A stretch of 64,000 bases of DNA, taken from contig JAGBDS010000002.1 of assembly GCA_017937405.1 (NCBI GenBank), forward strand, positions 1 to 64,000, read 5' to 3'. This DNA comes from Oscillibacter sp. (GTDB taxonomy: Bacteria > Bacillota > Clostridia > Oscillospirales > Oscillospiraceae). The position numbers and the translations under genes were made by a program. The number at the start of each line of letters is the position of its first letter. Positions within the stretch are counted from its first letter, which is position 1. Below, piece by piece: positions 9,076-17,587 of the stretch. The notes under the pieces are model-generated. The model saw only the letters and a program-made list of their open reading frames with translations, searched no databases and was not told where the DNA came from.

Positions 9076-11115
9076 TCATGTTCCGGAAACGGTAGTCACC
9101 AGTTCCTGGGTGGATGTATCGCACCGAACATCCATCAATTCCTCTCCGCCTTTGTCGTACAGCTTGACAGTCACGTTCTCCAGACTGGCGATCAGCAGTG
9201 TCAGATAGGTAAACGACTCTGTGACCGGATGCTTATCTGTAGTGTAGATGCCCTGGTCACCGTAGGTCAGCGTATAGGTTGCGGCGTTCTCCACCGCGTT
9301 GATGATCAGCTTCAGCTCCGATACGGAAACGCCGCCTTCCATGGTGGTGGTCACCATATAGCTGCCAATGACCCGCTCCGTCTCCGTCTCGGTCTCCTGC
9401 CGCTGGATATCCAGCACGTCCCGGGGAACGGAGGCGTCCACCGTACACTCGTCCACAAAGGTGCCGCCGTAGTACAGGCGGATGGTCAGCTCGCTGGTGT
9501 CCTGATAGTCCAATGTCAGGTGCCGCAGCTCCGTCCCCACCTGGGTCCGCTCCCCAATCTGGGTCCCGGCGTACCAGACCTCAAAGCTGTCGATCATCGG
9601 TTCAAAGCCGTCGGGGATGCTGACACCGATGTAAAACGTCAGGTCCGCCACACTGGTATAAATGTAATAGTAGGGATCGTTGATGGGGTCCAACACTGCG
9701 TAGGCGTCGCCGCCCTCGCCGGTATCCAGGCCCATGCCGGTGCCCTTCAGATACTTCGTCACAGCGCCGCAGGTCAGGCGGTCGAACTCGCTCAGAGTCA
9801 CGTTATACTCCTTCAGCGCGTCCAGCGCGTCCTGCTGGGCTACCTGGTAAGCCTCCTGCTGGTCGGCCACCTCGGTGTAGGTGGCTTTTCCCATCCGGTT
9901 CAGCACCAGAAGGCGGTCCAATGTTTCCTTGGACTCGGCGGCCAGGCTCTGCAGCGTCTCGTAGGTGTTCCAGCCGGTGACGACACTCTCGTAGGTATCC
10001 CGCACCTGGCTCCGCAGGTCCTTCTCCAGAGCGTCCTGGTCTTTTTTTGCGTTGCCGTATTCCATGCAGGCGGTGTACACGGCGTACATCTCATCCTCGA
10101 TATACCGAGTGCCGTCGATCTCGCCCTTGAACCACTCCTTGGTGAATTTAAAGAACAGGATACGGATCTTGCCCGCCCAGGGCTTGTCCAATGCGTTCAA
10201 CATCTCCTTGTACTTGATCTGGAACGCGCCGTAGTCCACATCCATCCCCTGTTTGGCCATATTGATGTAGGTCTGGATGATATTCATCTTAGAGCCGTAC
10301 TGGCTGCGCATCAGGCTCTCGTAAGAATCCACGTTCAGCTTCGCCGTGGAGGTGGCCGCCTTCGCCTCGTAGAAGGACTGATCATGGTCCAGCGTGTACT
10401 GGGTCAGGCTCTCCATCTGTTCACGGGGGATAGCAGCTGTCTTGAAGGGATTGGCGAAGGTGTATCCCACGGTGACATCCACGCCCACCAGCTCGGAGAG
10501 CTTCGTCTTGGCGCTCTCAAACTCACGAAGCTGGCTGGACAGGTCCTTCGTCAGCGTGTCCACAGATTTCTGTGCCCTGTCCACATCGCTCTGGGTAGCC
10601 TTGCCGGTGCGCAGGCTGGCTTTGTTCCGCTCCAGCTGCGTTTTCGCGTCATCCAGACGGCTCTGGGTGAACGCAGTGGTCTCCTGCAGCAGGTAGACCT
10701 CAAAATACTGCTGGTTGGCTTTGTGGGTGATCTCATATTTTAAATCATCCAGACCGTGCTTCAAGGTGTCGATCTCCGTCTGGATGGTCAGTGGCTTCAC
10801 ATTCAGGTCGTACTCCTCGGTCAGGTCCAGCTGTTGGGGAAACTTGAAGCTCAGCAGCGGACTCCACCGGAAGCTGCGCAGGTTCTTCACCTTGGCGCGG
10901 ATGCCCTCCACAGCCTCCACATACTTCATCCGCTTCAAAATGATCTGGTTGTTCTGCTTGCGGATGTCGCTGCTGGTACCGAGGGCCATGCGCTGCGCCT
11001 GCTCCAGGCGGAAAGTCCGGGAGCTCAGGGCCGCCTGGGTATCGGCGGTCATGGAGGGCCATACCAGCACGGCGCACAGTAGCAGCGCGCTCAAGCGGAT
11101 CAGCTGCCGTTTCAT
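9076..11115 (-). CDS. TolC-like (outer membrane efflux family) exported coiled-coil protein
   Basis: 679 residues. Signal peptide at about 1-28 ending TQA, then residues 35-460 with the TolC/OEP pattern: [20 protein letters not shown], paired long helices, [18 protein letters not shown], and [18 protein letters not shown] with a second half-repeat ([20 protein letters not shown]). Residues 480-679 form a separate beta-rich domain ([19 protein letters not shown]). In diderms this fold forms a trimeric channel in the outer membrane. No other outer-membrane gene is seen here, so in a monoderm it may form a periplasm-spanning or wall-spanning bundle. It sits in the CIS operon, 17 bp before the Gly-Thr protein gene. 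Confidence 0.78.
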   Translation of the reverse strand: MKRQLIRLSALLLCAVLVWPSMTADTQAALSSRTFRLEQAQRMALGTSSDIRKQNNQIILKRMKYVEAVEGIRAKVKNLRSFRWSPLLSFKFPQQLDLTEEYDLNVKPLTIQTEIDTLKHGLDDLKYEITHKANQQYFEVYLLQETTAFTQSRLDDAKTQLERNKASLRTGKATQSDVDRAQKSVDTLTKDLSSQLREFESAKTKLSELVGVDVTVGYTFANPFKTAAIPREQMESLTQYTLDHDQSFYEAKAATSTAKLNVDSYESLMRSQYGSKMNIIQTYINMAKQGMDVDYGAFQIKYKEMLNALDKPWAGKIRILFFKFTKEWFKGEIDGTRYIEDEMYAVYTACMEYGNAKKDQDALEKDLRSQVRDTYESVVTGWNTYETLQSLAAESKETLDRLLVLNRMGKATYTEVADQQEAYQVAQQDALDALKEYNVTLSEFDRLTCGAVTKYLKGTGMGLDTGEGGDAYAVLDPINDPYYYIYTSVADLTFYIGVSIPDGFEPMIDSFEVWYAGTQIGERTQVGTELRHLTLDYQDTSELTIRLYYGGTFVDECTVDASVPRDVLDIQRQETETETERVIGSYMVTTTMEGGVSVSELKLIINAVENAATYTLTYGDQGIYTTDKHPVTESFTYLTLLIASLENVTVKLYDKGGEELMDVRCDTSTQELVTTVSGT

Positions 11116-11165
11116 CTTTTCGTGTCGGATAGGCCCTCGCCTCCTCTCTCTAGTCTCCGCCTTTC

Positions 11166-12392
11166 TCAGGCTTTCTCAATGGCGTACATCACGAACTCAG
11201 ACTCGCCCGCGCCCGTGAAATAGAAGGTATACAGCAGGCCGTTCTGCTGGAAGGTATACAGATACATCTGGAAATCCCGGTCATAATCCGAGACGGTAAA
11301 GACATTCTCGAAGCTGGCAGTGGATTCGATCCGCACCTGGTCCATCCTGTCTGACTGTTTCTCCGCCGTCAGGTCCCAGGCCACCGCCTCCGGCAGATTC
11401 ACCCAGGCGGTGCCGAAATACAGCGGTTCGCCCATGGCGGCCATCAGCTGGCGCAGAGTTGTGCAGGTGCCGCTCTCCAGAGGCACGCTGCCGTGCATCA
11501 CATACACCCGGTCCACGGTCCACTCATTCTCCAGCGTGTTGCTCCCGTCCTTCACAGCATACACCGCGTCAATCTCCGGCATGGTAACGCAATACTCTTC
11601 ATTGCTCTGATAGACTGCCGTCTCTCCGCTGTAAAGCTGTGGTACTTCACTGGTTGGCCGGGCCAGGAAATCGTGGTAAACGATCTCACCACCCAGGAAA
11701 CTTCCTTGGAACACCTTGCTGCCTACGCTGTTGTACAGCGTGCCGCTTCCCGTACGGTCCCCTGCCGCATAGTCGCCGCTGTATTCCAGCACGCCGTTGG
11801 GCCGATAGCTGCTGCCAGTGCCGTTGTACACGTTGTCCGTGAAGCTGCCCACGTATTTCGGGCTGCCGTTGGGGTAATACAGCGTGCCCTCGCCGTTGTA
11901 CATGCTGTTGGCGAACTGGCCCTCATAGACGGTGCTGCCATCGGCGGCGTACAGCGTTCCCTGGCCGGAAGCCGCGCCGCCGTCCACCTCGCCGGTGTAG
12001 GCAACATAACCGTCCTTTGCCAGGATGTTCACCGTACCCGTGTGGAATTTCAGTGGGATGGCCCGGTACTTGTATGTGGGAATGCCCCCGCCGTCTTTCA
12101 TGAAACCGTCAGGCAGCATCGAGGAGATGTACAGCACAGACACAAGTCCCAGCGCCACCACCAGCGCAAAGGCTAACCGTTTGCTGACCAGCCACCGGAA
12201 AATCGGGTAGTAATCCCGTTTGTCCCGGGGCCGGACATCCACCAGTTTGGAAAAGAACTCCCGAACCTTGACCAAAACCTTGGAGCGGAGGAACGCGGGA
12301 GAAGTCCACATCCGCAGCTTGATCCACAGCGGCATGATCTTAGCTCTGGCCGACGAGAACAGCATATTCAGCAGATTTTTCACGTTCCTCAC
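11166..12392 (-). CDS. Membrane-anchored MORN-repeat protein
   Basis: 408 residues. A basic cytoplasmic N-terminus of about 70 residues, one membrane segment (about 71-92, RLAFALVVALGLVSVLYISS), then an exterior domain. Residues about 128-240 hold four or five MORN-type repeats (YEGQFANSMYNGEGTLYYPN, YVGSFTDNVYNGTG, YSGDYAAGD). The last 150 residues are an unrecognised beta-rich domain. MORN repeats bind lipids or proteins and act as scaffolds. The operon context (between the cyclase-like receptor and the TolC-like gene) suggests an envelope scaffold for the injection machine. Confidence 0.78.
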   Translation of the reverse strand: MRNVKNLLNMLFSSARAKIMPLWIKLRMWTSPAFLRSKVLVKVREFFSKLVDVRPRDKRDYYPIFRWLVSKRLAFALVVALGLVSVLYISSMLPDGFMKDGGGIPTYKYRAIPLKFHTGTVNILAKDGYVAYTGEVDGGAASGQGTLYAADGSTVYEGQFANSMYNGEGTLYYPNGSPKYVGSFTDNVYNGTGSSYRPNGVLEYSGDYAAGDRTGSGTLYNSVGSKVFQGSFLGGEIVYHDFLARPTSEVPQLYSGETAVYQSNEEYCVTMPEIDAVYAVKDGSNTLENEWTVDRVYVMHGSVPLESGTCTTLRQLMAAMGEPLYFGTAWVNLPEAVAWDLTAEKQSDRMDQVRIESTASFENVFTVSDYDRDFQMYLYTFQQNGLLYTFYFTGAGESEFVMYAIEKA

Positions 12393-12426
12393 CTCCTTGG
12401 CCCTCGGTCACCGGGTGCTGTTTTTG

Positions 12427-14415
12427 TCAGTTCTCAATACCGAACAGGCTGTAATCAGGCTCCTCGCCGCCCTCCTGGTTGAAGAAGCGCTCGCAGGCGA
12501 ACAGATACCAGCGGGCGATGCCATCGCCCGGGCAGGCCCGCAGTAAAGAGGAGAACAGATTGCGGGCCAGATAGAAATCGTTGTGATAGAAGAGGTTGAT
12601 GGCCTCCTGGAACCGCTGGTCATAGCCCCGCCGCAAATCACGCTCCAGCTCCGGGTACGCGTCCAGCACCTCGTAGAGCTTGTAGGCTCCGCTCCGCTCC
12701 CCCGCGGACACGAATCCAATATAGCGCCCTGTGAAGCCACAGTCCTCCAACTGCTTCCAGTAGGCCTCCGTGGCTACGATACGCACGCCAGCCTCGTCGA
12801 ACTGCTGGGTAAAGCCCCCCAGGAACTCCAATTCGGAGGAGGAGAGATAGGGGAACAGCCGCTCCTCCTGTCCGGCGATGCCGTACAGGAAGGACGCCTT
12901 ATGTAAGATCAGGCAGGCTCTCGGCTCCGGAATATGCTCCGCCGTCCGCACCTGGATCTTCCCCAGGAAGTCCAGTCCGGCCCGGACGCCGTCCGCCGGG
13001 GAATCCGGGAACAGCGCCTCCATGTCGGAAAGACGCAGCGCGCTGGAGAGCATCCAGCCGTGGTTTTCCGTGATGCAGTCGTGGAAAATACCGAAGCTGT
13101 GGTTGATGAAGTCCACAAACGCGTCGTCCTCCAGCGTATTCCGGGCCTCCGCCCGGTTTCCCACGGAGAACACGCCCACATTGCCAACAATACGGCGGCT
13201 GTCGCCCAGGCGGATCTCCTCCGCCACGGGGCGCTCCAGCAGTTCCGGCATCTTTTCGGGGACAAACCGCTTGTAGGACCGGATCGTGCAGACCGATTCA
13301 TATCCCCATACGGAAAGGTTCATGCACATCATCTGCAGGGCGCTGTCCATCTGGCACAGCTCGTCCTTTCCGGGCGTGGGCTCCTGGGCAGTCACGTCTC
13401 CATCCGACACCCGGTCCATCTGCCGGGTCAGGGCCGCCACTGGCCGGGTAATACGGCCGGCGGTGCTTCGCAGCAGCGCCAGGACCAGCAGCCAGATGAT
13501 GAGCGCGGCCAGCAGGGCCAGCTGCCCGGCCCGCCAGGATGCCAGCAGGCCGCCGGTGATACGCACTACGCAGAACACCGTGCCTGCCGCCGCCAACAGG
13601 GCCAGCAGCACCGCCGCGCCGCCTACCGCCGTCAGACGGTTTGCCAGCTTGTCAGCCCGGCGGCTGACCGCGTCCGCTCCCAGCAGTGCCGCAGCGATGA
13701 CCAGCCACAGCAGCAGTGCCGTCAGCAGCACCGCTCTCTTGCACAGGAACCATCCGTTCCCCTCAGCACTCACCGCAGGCAGCGGAGCCTCAATGGCGTC
13801 AGCGGAATAGGTGCGTCCGCCGCTTGGCGTCATAAAGCAGTGATCGCCATAGGCGGTGGAGGCCCGGATAACTTCTCCGTCATATTCCGCGCTCACCGTC
13901 TCCCACAGCCACCAGGCCGGCAGAAGCATCCGTAGCCCAGCGCCACCTGTAACCGTGTACTCATAAATAAAAATCGCCTTGTTGTCGCCCACAGCCGTGA
14001 TCCAGTAGGAATCCCCCTGGACCCGCAGGCCCGTGACCATCACTTTGTCCTCAAAGGTGTCCCGGTGGAGCAGCTCCGCCCTTCCGTTTTCCAGCTTTAC
14101 CAGCTCCCAGTCCGCTCCATCGCCCAAAATGCGGATGAAGCAGGCCCCGTCTTCAAGGGCCGCTGCCCGGACAATGCGGCTCTCCTCGCCACCCCGGACA
14201 CGGCTCTCCTCGTAAACCTCAGAGACCCGTCCTTCCCGCAGCGTGTAGATGCGGGAGGTAAACCATCGGTTCTCCGCTGTCAGAACAGCGCCATCCTCCC
14301 GCTCCGTGGGACCGGGGACCAGGTCTTCTGTGTCAGGCAGCCCCCAGGGCAACACGCTTGCGGCAGCCAGCATCCCCGCTAACAGCAGTGCCAGCAGGAG
14401 CGTCATCCTTTTCAT
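12427..14415 (-). CDS. HAMP receptor with degenerate class III nucleotidyl-cyclase domain
   Basis: 662 residues. Signal/anchor helix 1-24, an exterior domain to about 225, then three membrane helices (about 230-250, 268-292, 300-320), a HAMP segment (TRPVAALTRQMDRVSDGDVT), and a cytoplasmic domain from about 385. SYKRFVPEKMPELLERPVAE and EIRLGDSRRIVGNVGVFSVG follow the entry to a class III adenylate cyclase domain, but the metal-binding Asp positions are replaced (VGVFSVG), so catalysis is unlikely. The C-terminal YDQRFQEAINLFYHNDFYLA block is the TPR-like tail often found after such cyclases. It overlaps the upstream gene by 4 bases. Likely a signal-sensing switch for the CIS; the ligand is unknown. 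Confidence 0.75.
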   Translation of the reverse strand: MKRMTLLLALLLAGMLAAASVLPWGLPDTEDLVPGPTEREDGAVLTAENRWFTSRIYTLREGRVSEVYEESRVRGGEESRIVRAAALEDGACFIRILGDGADWELVKLENGRAELLHRDTFEDKVMVTGLRVQGDSYWITAVGDNKAIFIYEYTVTGGAGLRMLLPAWWLWETVSAEYDGEVIRASTAYGDHCFMTPSGGRTYSADAIEAPLPAVSAEGNGWFLCKRAVLLTALLLWLVIAAALLGADAVSRRADKLANRLTAVGGAAVLLALLAAAGTVFCVVRITGGLLASWRAGQLALLAALIIWLLVLALLRSTAGRITRPVAALTRQMDRVSDGDVTAQEPTPGKDELCQMDSALQMMCMNLSVWGYESVCTIRSYKRFVPEKMPELLERPVAEEIRLGDSRRIVGNVGVFSVGNRAEARNTLEDDAFVDFINHSFGIFHDCITENHGWMLSSALRLSDMEALFPDSPADGVRAGLDFLGKIQVRTAEHIPEPRACLILHKASFLYGIAGQEERLFPYLSSSELEFLGGFTQQFDEAGVRIVATEAYWKQLEDCGFTGRYIGFVSAGERSGAYKLYEVLDAYPELERDLRRGYDQRFQEAINLFYHNDFYLARNLFSSLLRACPGDGIARWYLFACERFFNQEGGEEPDYSLFGIEN

Positions 14416-15290
14416 AAGCGTCCTCCCTGGTGTAGATTTTCTGTTCCGATCACGTCAAAGGTATGGCGGAACAGCCGCAGCAGCGGCACATCGCCGAAGA
14501 TGAGCTGGGAGATCAGGACCACCGCCGCAGCGACGGCCAGCAGGATGCAGAGCACCAGCAATATCCGAAACAGCCGGTCCCGGTTATTCCGCCAGAAGAT
14601 ACGGAATCTGCTTTTCAGGGAAGGCTTCACTTGGGGCAGTGCCGTCAGCTTGATGTCCTGATACAGCTCCGGGAAGCCGGTATAAGCGTTCTTCCCCATC
14701 TTCTTGCGGATCAACTCAAAGCTCTTCAGCTTTTTGCGGCGGCGTCTGCCGCCGCCCGCCACCGGCCCTGCCAGCAGGTCCAGCAGCAGCCGGGCACAGC
14801 TGGAAACGCAGTTCCGTTCCGTACGGGCGGGCTCCAGGTCCTTCAGGTCCAGGATCATGGTGAAATAGACCGTGTTGTCCTTGGCGATCTGCACACAATC
14901 CTGCTCCAGCACCAGATACAGCAGCGGCCAAGGCAGGCTGGTGGACAGACACTCCATCACCAGATTGATGCAGATGGCTTCTCCCGCCTCCGGGCTGGTC
15001 ATCTGACCGGCGGCAAAGGAGGAGAACTTCCGTTCCTCCCGGTAGGGAAACAGGAACAGCATCGTCTCGTTCTGGGAAAACTGCAGCAGACAGGAGGACT
15101 CACCGGAACGCTGGCTGTCCTCTATGACCGTCAGCAGCTTACGGGCACACTCTCTGTCATGGACAGCCAACAGGGTATAGAGCGTACCGGAAGCGGACAG
15201 CCGGTCACGGCATACGTCCACGTCGTTGACGCTGCCATGGAACACCCGGGAGATCACTTCCAGCTCCATATTCTGAGCATAATAGACCAT
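14412..15290 (-). CDS. Unknown single-pass membrane protein in CIS operon
   Basis: 292 residues, not recognised. Residues 1-180 look like a soluble alpha/beta domain (FHGSVNDVDVCRDRLSASGT, YFTMILDLKDLEP), somewhat like a kinase/phosphatase-associated or PP2C-like fold, but no motif fixes it. A basic stretch (GGGRRRRKKLKSFE) precedes one membrane helix at about 247-270 (ILLVLCILLAVAAAVVLISQ) with a short tail. The stop overlaps the next gene's ATG (14415/14412), so the two proteins are co-translated. It is probably a partner of the cyclase-like receptor. Confidence 0.65.
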   Translation of the reverse strand: MVYYAQNMELEVISRVFHGSVNDVDVCRDRLSASGTLYTLLAVHDRECARKLLTVIEDSQRSGESSCLLQFSQNETMLFLFPYREERKFSSFAAGQMTSPEAGEAICINLVMECLSTSLPWPLLYLVLEQDCVQIAKDNTVYFTMILDLKDLEPARTERNCVSSCARLLLDLLAGPVAGGGRRRRKKLKSFELIRKKMGKNAYTGFPELYQDIKLTALPQVKPSLKSRFRIFWRNNRDRLFRILLVLCILLAVAAAVVLISQLIFGDVPLLRLFRHTFDVIGTENLHQGGRL

Positions 15291-15324
15291 GTCCTGCCTC
15301 CTTCCCTGTCAGTTTTTCAGTGGG

Positions 15325-17112
15325 TTATGCGTTCTCGTCCTCCCGGGCATCCCGCTTTTTCACCACCGCATAAGCATAGGTGGAGATCAGGGGGAACTCC
15401 GCGCAGGAGATGCGGATCTCAAAGACGCCCTCCCGGCCGGGGGCGGTATAGATGCCGTCGGAGCTGATCTCGCCGGAATCCTTTTCCGTCAGCTCATAGG
15501 TCAGCGTGCAAGGCTCCATATTGTTGAAGCGCACATTGAAGAAATGGCTCTCCCGGGTAGCCAGCACTACCGTGGGCTGTATCGCTGCGATGCTCTTACC
15601 GGACAGCTTCTGGATCTTGCTCTCCTCACCGCTGCCGGGCAGGGATACGGCCACCCAGCGCAAGGGCAGCACAACCTGGCTGCTGTCCTCCAGGAGCCTT
15701 GCGGCCACCACGAAGCTGCCCCGGTCGTTCATCACCTTCACCGCCGTCTCGGCGGCCACTGTGGGCGCCTGCTCCTGGGGGAACAGACTCACATTTCCAT
15801 AGATGGTATTGCGGGCGGAACTCCCCAGCTTCGGGTCATCCGCCAGATACTCCGCTCCCACAGATACGAATACCGTCCCCGCCCCAAGGCCGTGAACGAT
15901 CTCGTCGGAATAGGCCACTTGGCCCCGGCGCATATTGGCGCCCAGAGGGATCTCGCAGACGCCTGTGGCGTAGATGGGCTCTACCCGGCGCTCCGCCGGA
16001 GACGCTGCGCTCTGGACCATCGGACTTCCGGCAGACGCCGCAGACGCCGGATGGAACCACTCCTCCAATTCCTGCCGCAGGGCAGCGGAGGCCGTGGTCC
16101 GTATGTACTGCCGCACACCGGTCGTGTGCAGTTCCTCGATCAAATAAGCATTGCGGGTCCGCTGAAGGGCGATCTCCGCCAAGGGCACATAGTCCTGTCC
16201 GCCGACAGCATTGCGCATCTCCAGGCTGGCGGATGCCGCCGCCTGGTCCACGATCTGTGCTGCGGTCGCCTCCACCACGGCCACCCGCAGAGCAAAGTTC
16301 TCTCCGACGGGCCGTTCGTCTCCGCCCACCCGGACCTGGATGTTCCGGTCATCCGCCAACATCACAGATTCCTGTACCGGGGTAGACTGGGCTCTGATGT
16401 ACCAGGATAGCGTGGCTTCCTTTTCCGGGCAAACATCCAGCAGCTCCAGATGCAGCTCATGTCCCCCGTTTTCATCGGTAAACGCAGGCATCTGCACGGC
16501 GGCCTTCAGTGTCAGGGGCTCCGCGGTCTCCCGCAGGCGGCTGACCTTGACCTCCAGCCGCACCGACGCGCCGCAGGGGCTCTGGGCCGGCATGGCGCAG
16601 GTCACCGCATAGTCATCATCCTCATACAGCACCGCTGTCGCCAGGAACTCCGGCTCAGGAGGACAGACCGGCGGTAAGGCCTCGCTGTCCCGCAGGACGA
16701 GCTGCCAGCCCTCCCGGACACGGTTGCACTCATAGCTCTCTCCGCTCTCCTGCCCCCGGACGGTGTAAACCGGGTGGACGTCCTCTTCTTGGTACTTCAG
16801 ACAGAGGGTGACCCGCTCCGTCTGCAGCTCCTCGAAGCCCTCCACTGCCGATAGCTTCCGCACCACGGGGCTCTCCACAGCGATCTCCCGTCCGCAGCCA
16901 TCCACGGCCACACCGGAATCCACCATGATGGAGAGGTCGTCCAGGCTGTATACGCCCAGGCCGCAGACGATGCCGCTGCCGAACATCATCTCATTGAGGA
17001 AGCGGCGCTTATGAGTGTTATAGGTCTGTTCCGCCTGAAAATCGGCGGAGGTCAGCAGTTTTCCAACATAATATCGATTGCGCTCAAAGGGCAGCATCTG
17101 GTTGTTTTCCAT
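15325..17112 (-). CDS. CIS-associated 595-aa structural protein
   Basis: 595 residues from ATG 17112 (MENNQMLPFERNRYYVGKLL). The NRYYVGKLLTSADFQAEQTY start, the NEMMFGSGIVCGLGVY block and a VDGCGREI motif are typical of a large protein encoded in many eCIS loci, predicted soluble and beta-rich after residue 100. The C-terminal 100 residues look like an Ig-like domain (TAPGREGVFEIRISCAEF). It is the first gene of the visible operon, 34 bp before the next. The exact place in the particle is unknown. The upstream in-frame extension to 17157 is rejected because it has no ribosome site. Confidence 0.75.
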   Translation of the reverse strand: MENNQMLPFERNRYYVGKLLTSADFQAEQTYNTHKRRFLNEMMFGSGIVCGLGVYSLDDLSIMVDSGVAVDGCGREIAVESPVVRKLSAVEGFEELQTERVTLCLKYQEEDVHPVYTVRGQESGESYECNRVREGWQLVLRDSEALPPVCPPEPEFLATAVLYEDDDYAVTCAMPAQSPCGASVRLEVKVSRLRETAEPLTLKAAVQMPAFTDENGGHELHLELLDVCPEKEATLSWYIRAQSTPVQESVMLADDRNIQVRVGGDERPVGENFALRVAVVEATAAQIVDQAAASASLEMRNAVGGQDYVPLAEIALQRTRNAYLIEELHTTGVRQYIRTTASAALRQELEEWFHPASAASAGSPMVQSAASPAERRVEPIYATGVCEIPLGANMRRGQVAYSDEIVHGLGAGTVFVSVGAEYLADDPKLGSSARNTIYGNVSLFPQEQAPTVAAETAVKVMNDRGSFVVAARLLEDSSQVVLPLRWVAVSLPGSGEESKIQKLSGKSIAAIQPTVVLATRESHFFNVRFNNMEPCTLTYELTEKDSGEISSDGIYTAPGREGVFEIRISCAEFPLISTYAYAVVKKRDAREDENA

Positions 17113-17205
17113 AAAAGCACCATCCTTACATCGTCGCTGGCCTTGGCCCGCGGTCATAGGGGAAAGGCGGCGTACCGCGCTTTCAAATCGTTCCTTTTCG
17201 ACAAT

Positions 17206-17240
17206 ATTATACCATCGTTCTCTGTTTTTTTCCTAAAGGT
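17206..17240 (-). promoter_or_regulatory. Candidate promoter for the CIS operon
   Basis: TATAAT at 17211-17206 on the minus strand, about 95 bp before the first CIS gene, preceded by a G-G and a poor -35 (TTTAGG-like) at the normal distance. The -10 is strong; the -35 is weak, so an activator is possible. Confidence 0.5.
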
Positions 17241-17279
17241 TTCCTAAAAAATGATTTGCGCTTTCCATGCTCTTTGAGC

Positions 17280-17324
17280 AAAAAAGCAGCACTGAACGTT
17301 GGGATTGCAAACGGCAGCGCTGCT
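17280..17324 (-). terminator. Stem-loop with T-run ahead of the CIS operon
   Basis: Minus-strand stem AGCAGCGCTG / CAGTGCTGCT with a 20-base loop, followed by TTTTTT. It lies between tRNA-Ala and the CIS promoter and would stop read-through from the tRNA. Confidence 0.55.
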
Positions 17325-17369
17325 TAATACATTAGAAACATGTTAGAAATGCGGCATAATCAAGGGTTG

Positions 17370-17414
17370 TAAAAAAAGAAAAAGCCTTGTAACCATTGCA
17401 GTTACAAGACTTTT
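17370..17414 (-). terminator. Terminator of tRNA-Ala copy 1
   Basis: Minus strand AAGTCTTGTAAC / GTTACAAGGCTT stem (one G-U pair) followed by TTTCTTTTTTT, beginning 4 bases after the CCA end. Confidence 0.85.
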
Positions 17415-17417
17415 CTT

Positions 17418-17493
17418 TGGTGGAGATAAGCGGGATCGAACCGCTGACCTCTTGACTGCCAGTCAAGCGCTCTCCCAGCTGAGCTATACCCCC
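17418..17493 (-). tRNA. tRNA-Ala(GGC), copy 1
   Basis: 76 bases including encoded CCA. Anticodon loop CTGGCAG gives GGC. The acceptor stem GGGGGTA/TATCTCC has the G3-U70 pair that marks alanine tRNAs. The D-arm GCTCAGCTGGGAGAGC and T-arm GGTTCGATC are standard. Its sequence and promoter are identical to the copy at 35576. Confidence 0.97.
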
Positions 17494-17507
17494 GAACCGG
17501 AACAGTC

Positions 17508-17541
17508 GTTAGTATAGCAAAGTGAATCCGGTTTGTCAACA
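17508..17541 (-). promoter_or_regulatory. tRNA-Ala promoter, copy 1
   Basis: Minus strand TTGACA, 17-base spacer, TATACT, ending about 15 bases before the mature tRNA. A near-consensus sigma-70 type promoter identical to the one at 35530. Confidence 0.9.
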
Positions 17542-17587
17542 CTTATCTCTGCTTTTTTCAAAAAATTTTTTACTTTTCGACCGTGTA

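Noticed and set aside
1..17112. Prophage
   Set aside because: Tail-like genes only; no capsid, terminase, portal, lysis or integrase, and CIS-specific families (DUF4255, DUF4280, DUF6760) are present.
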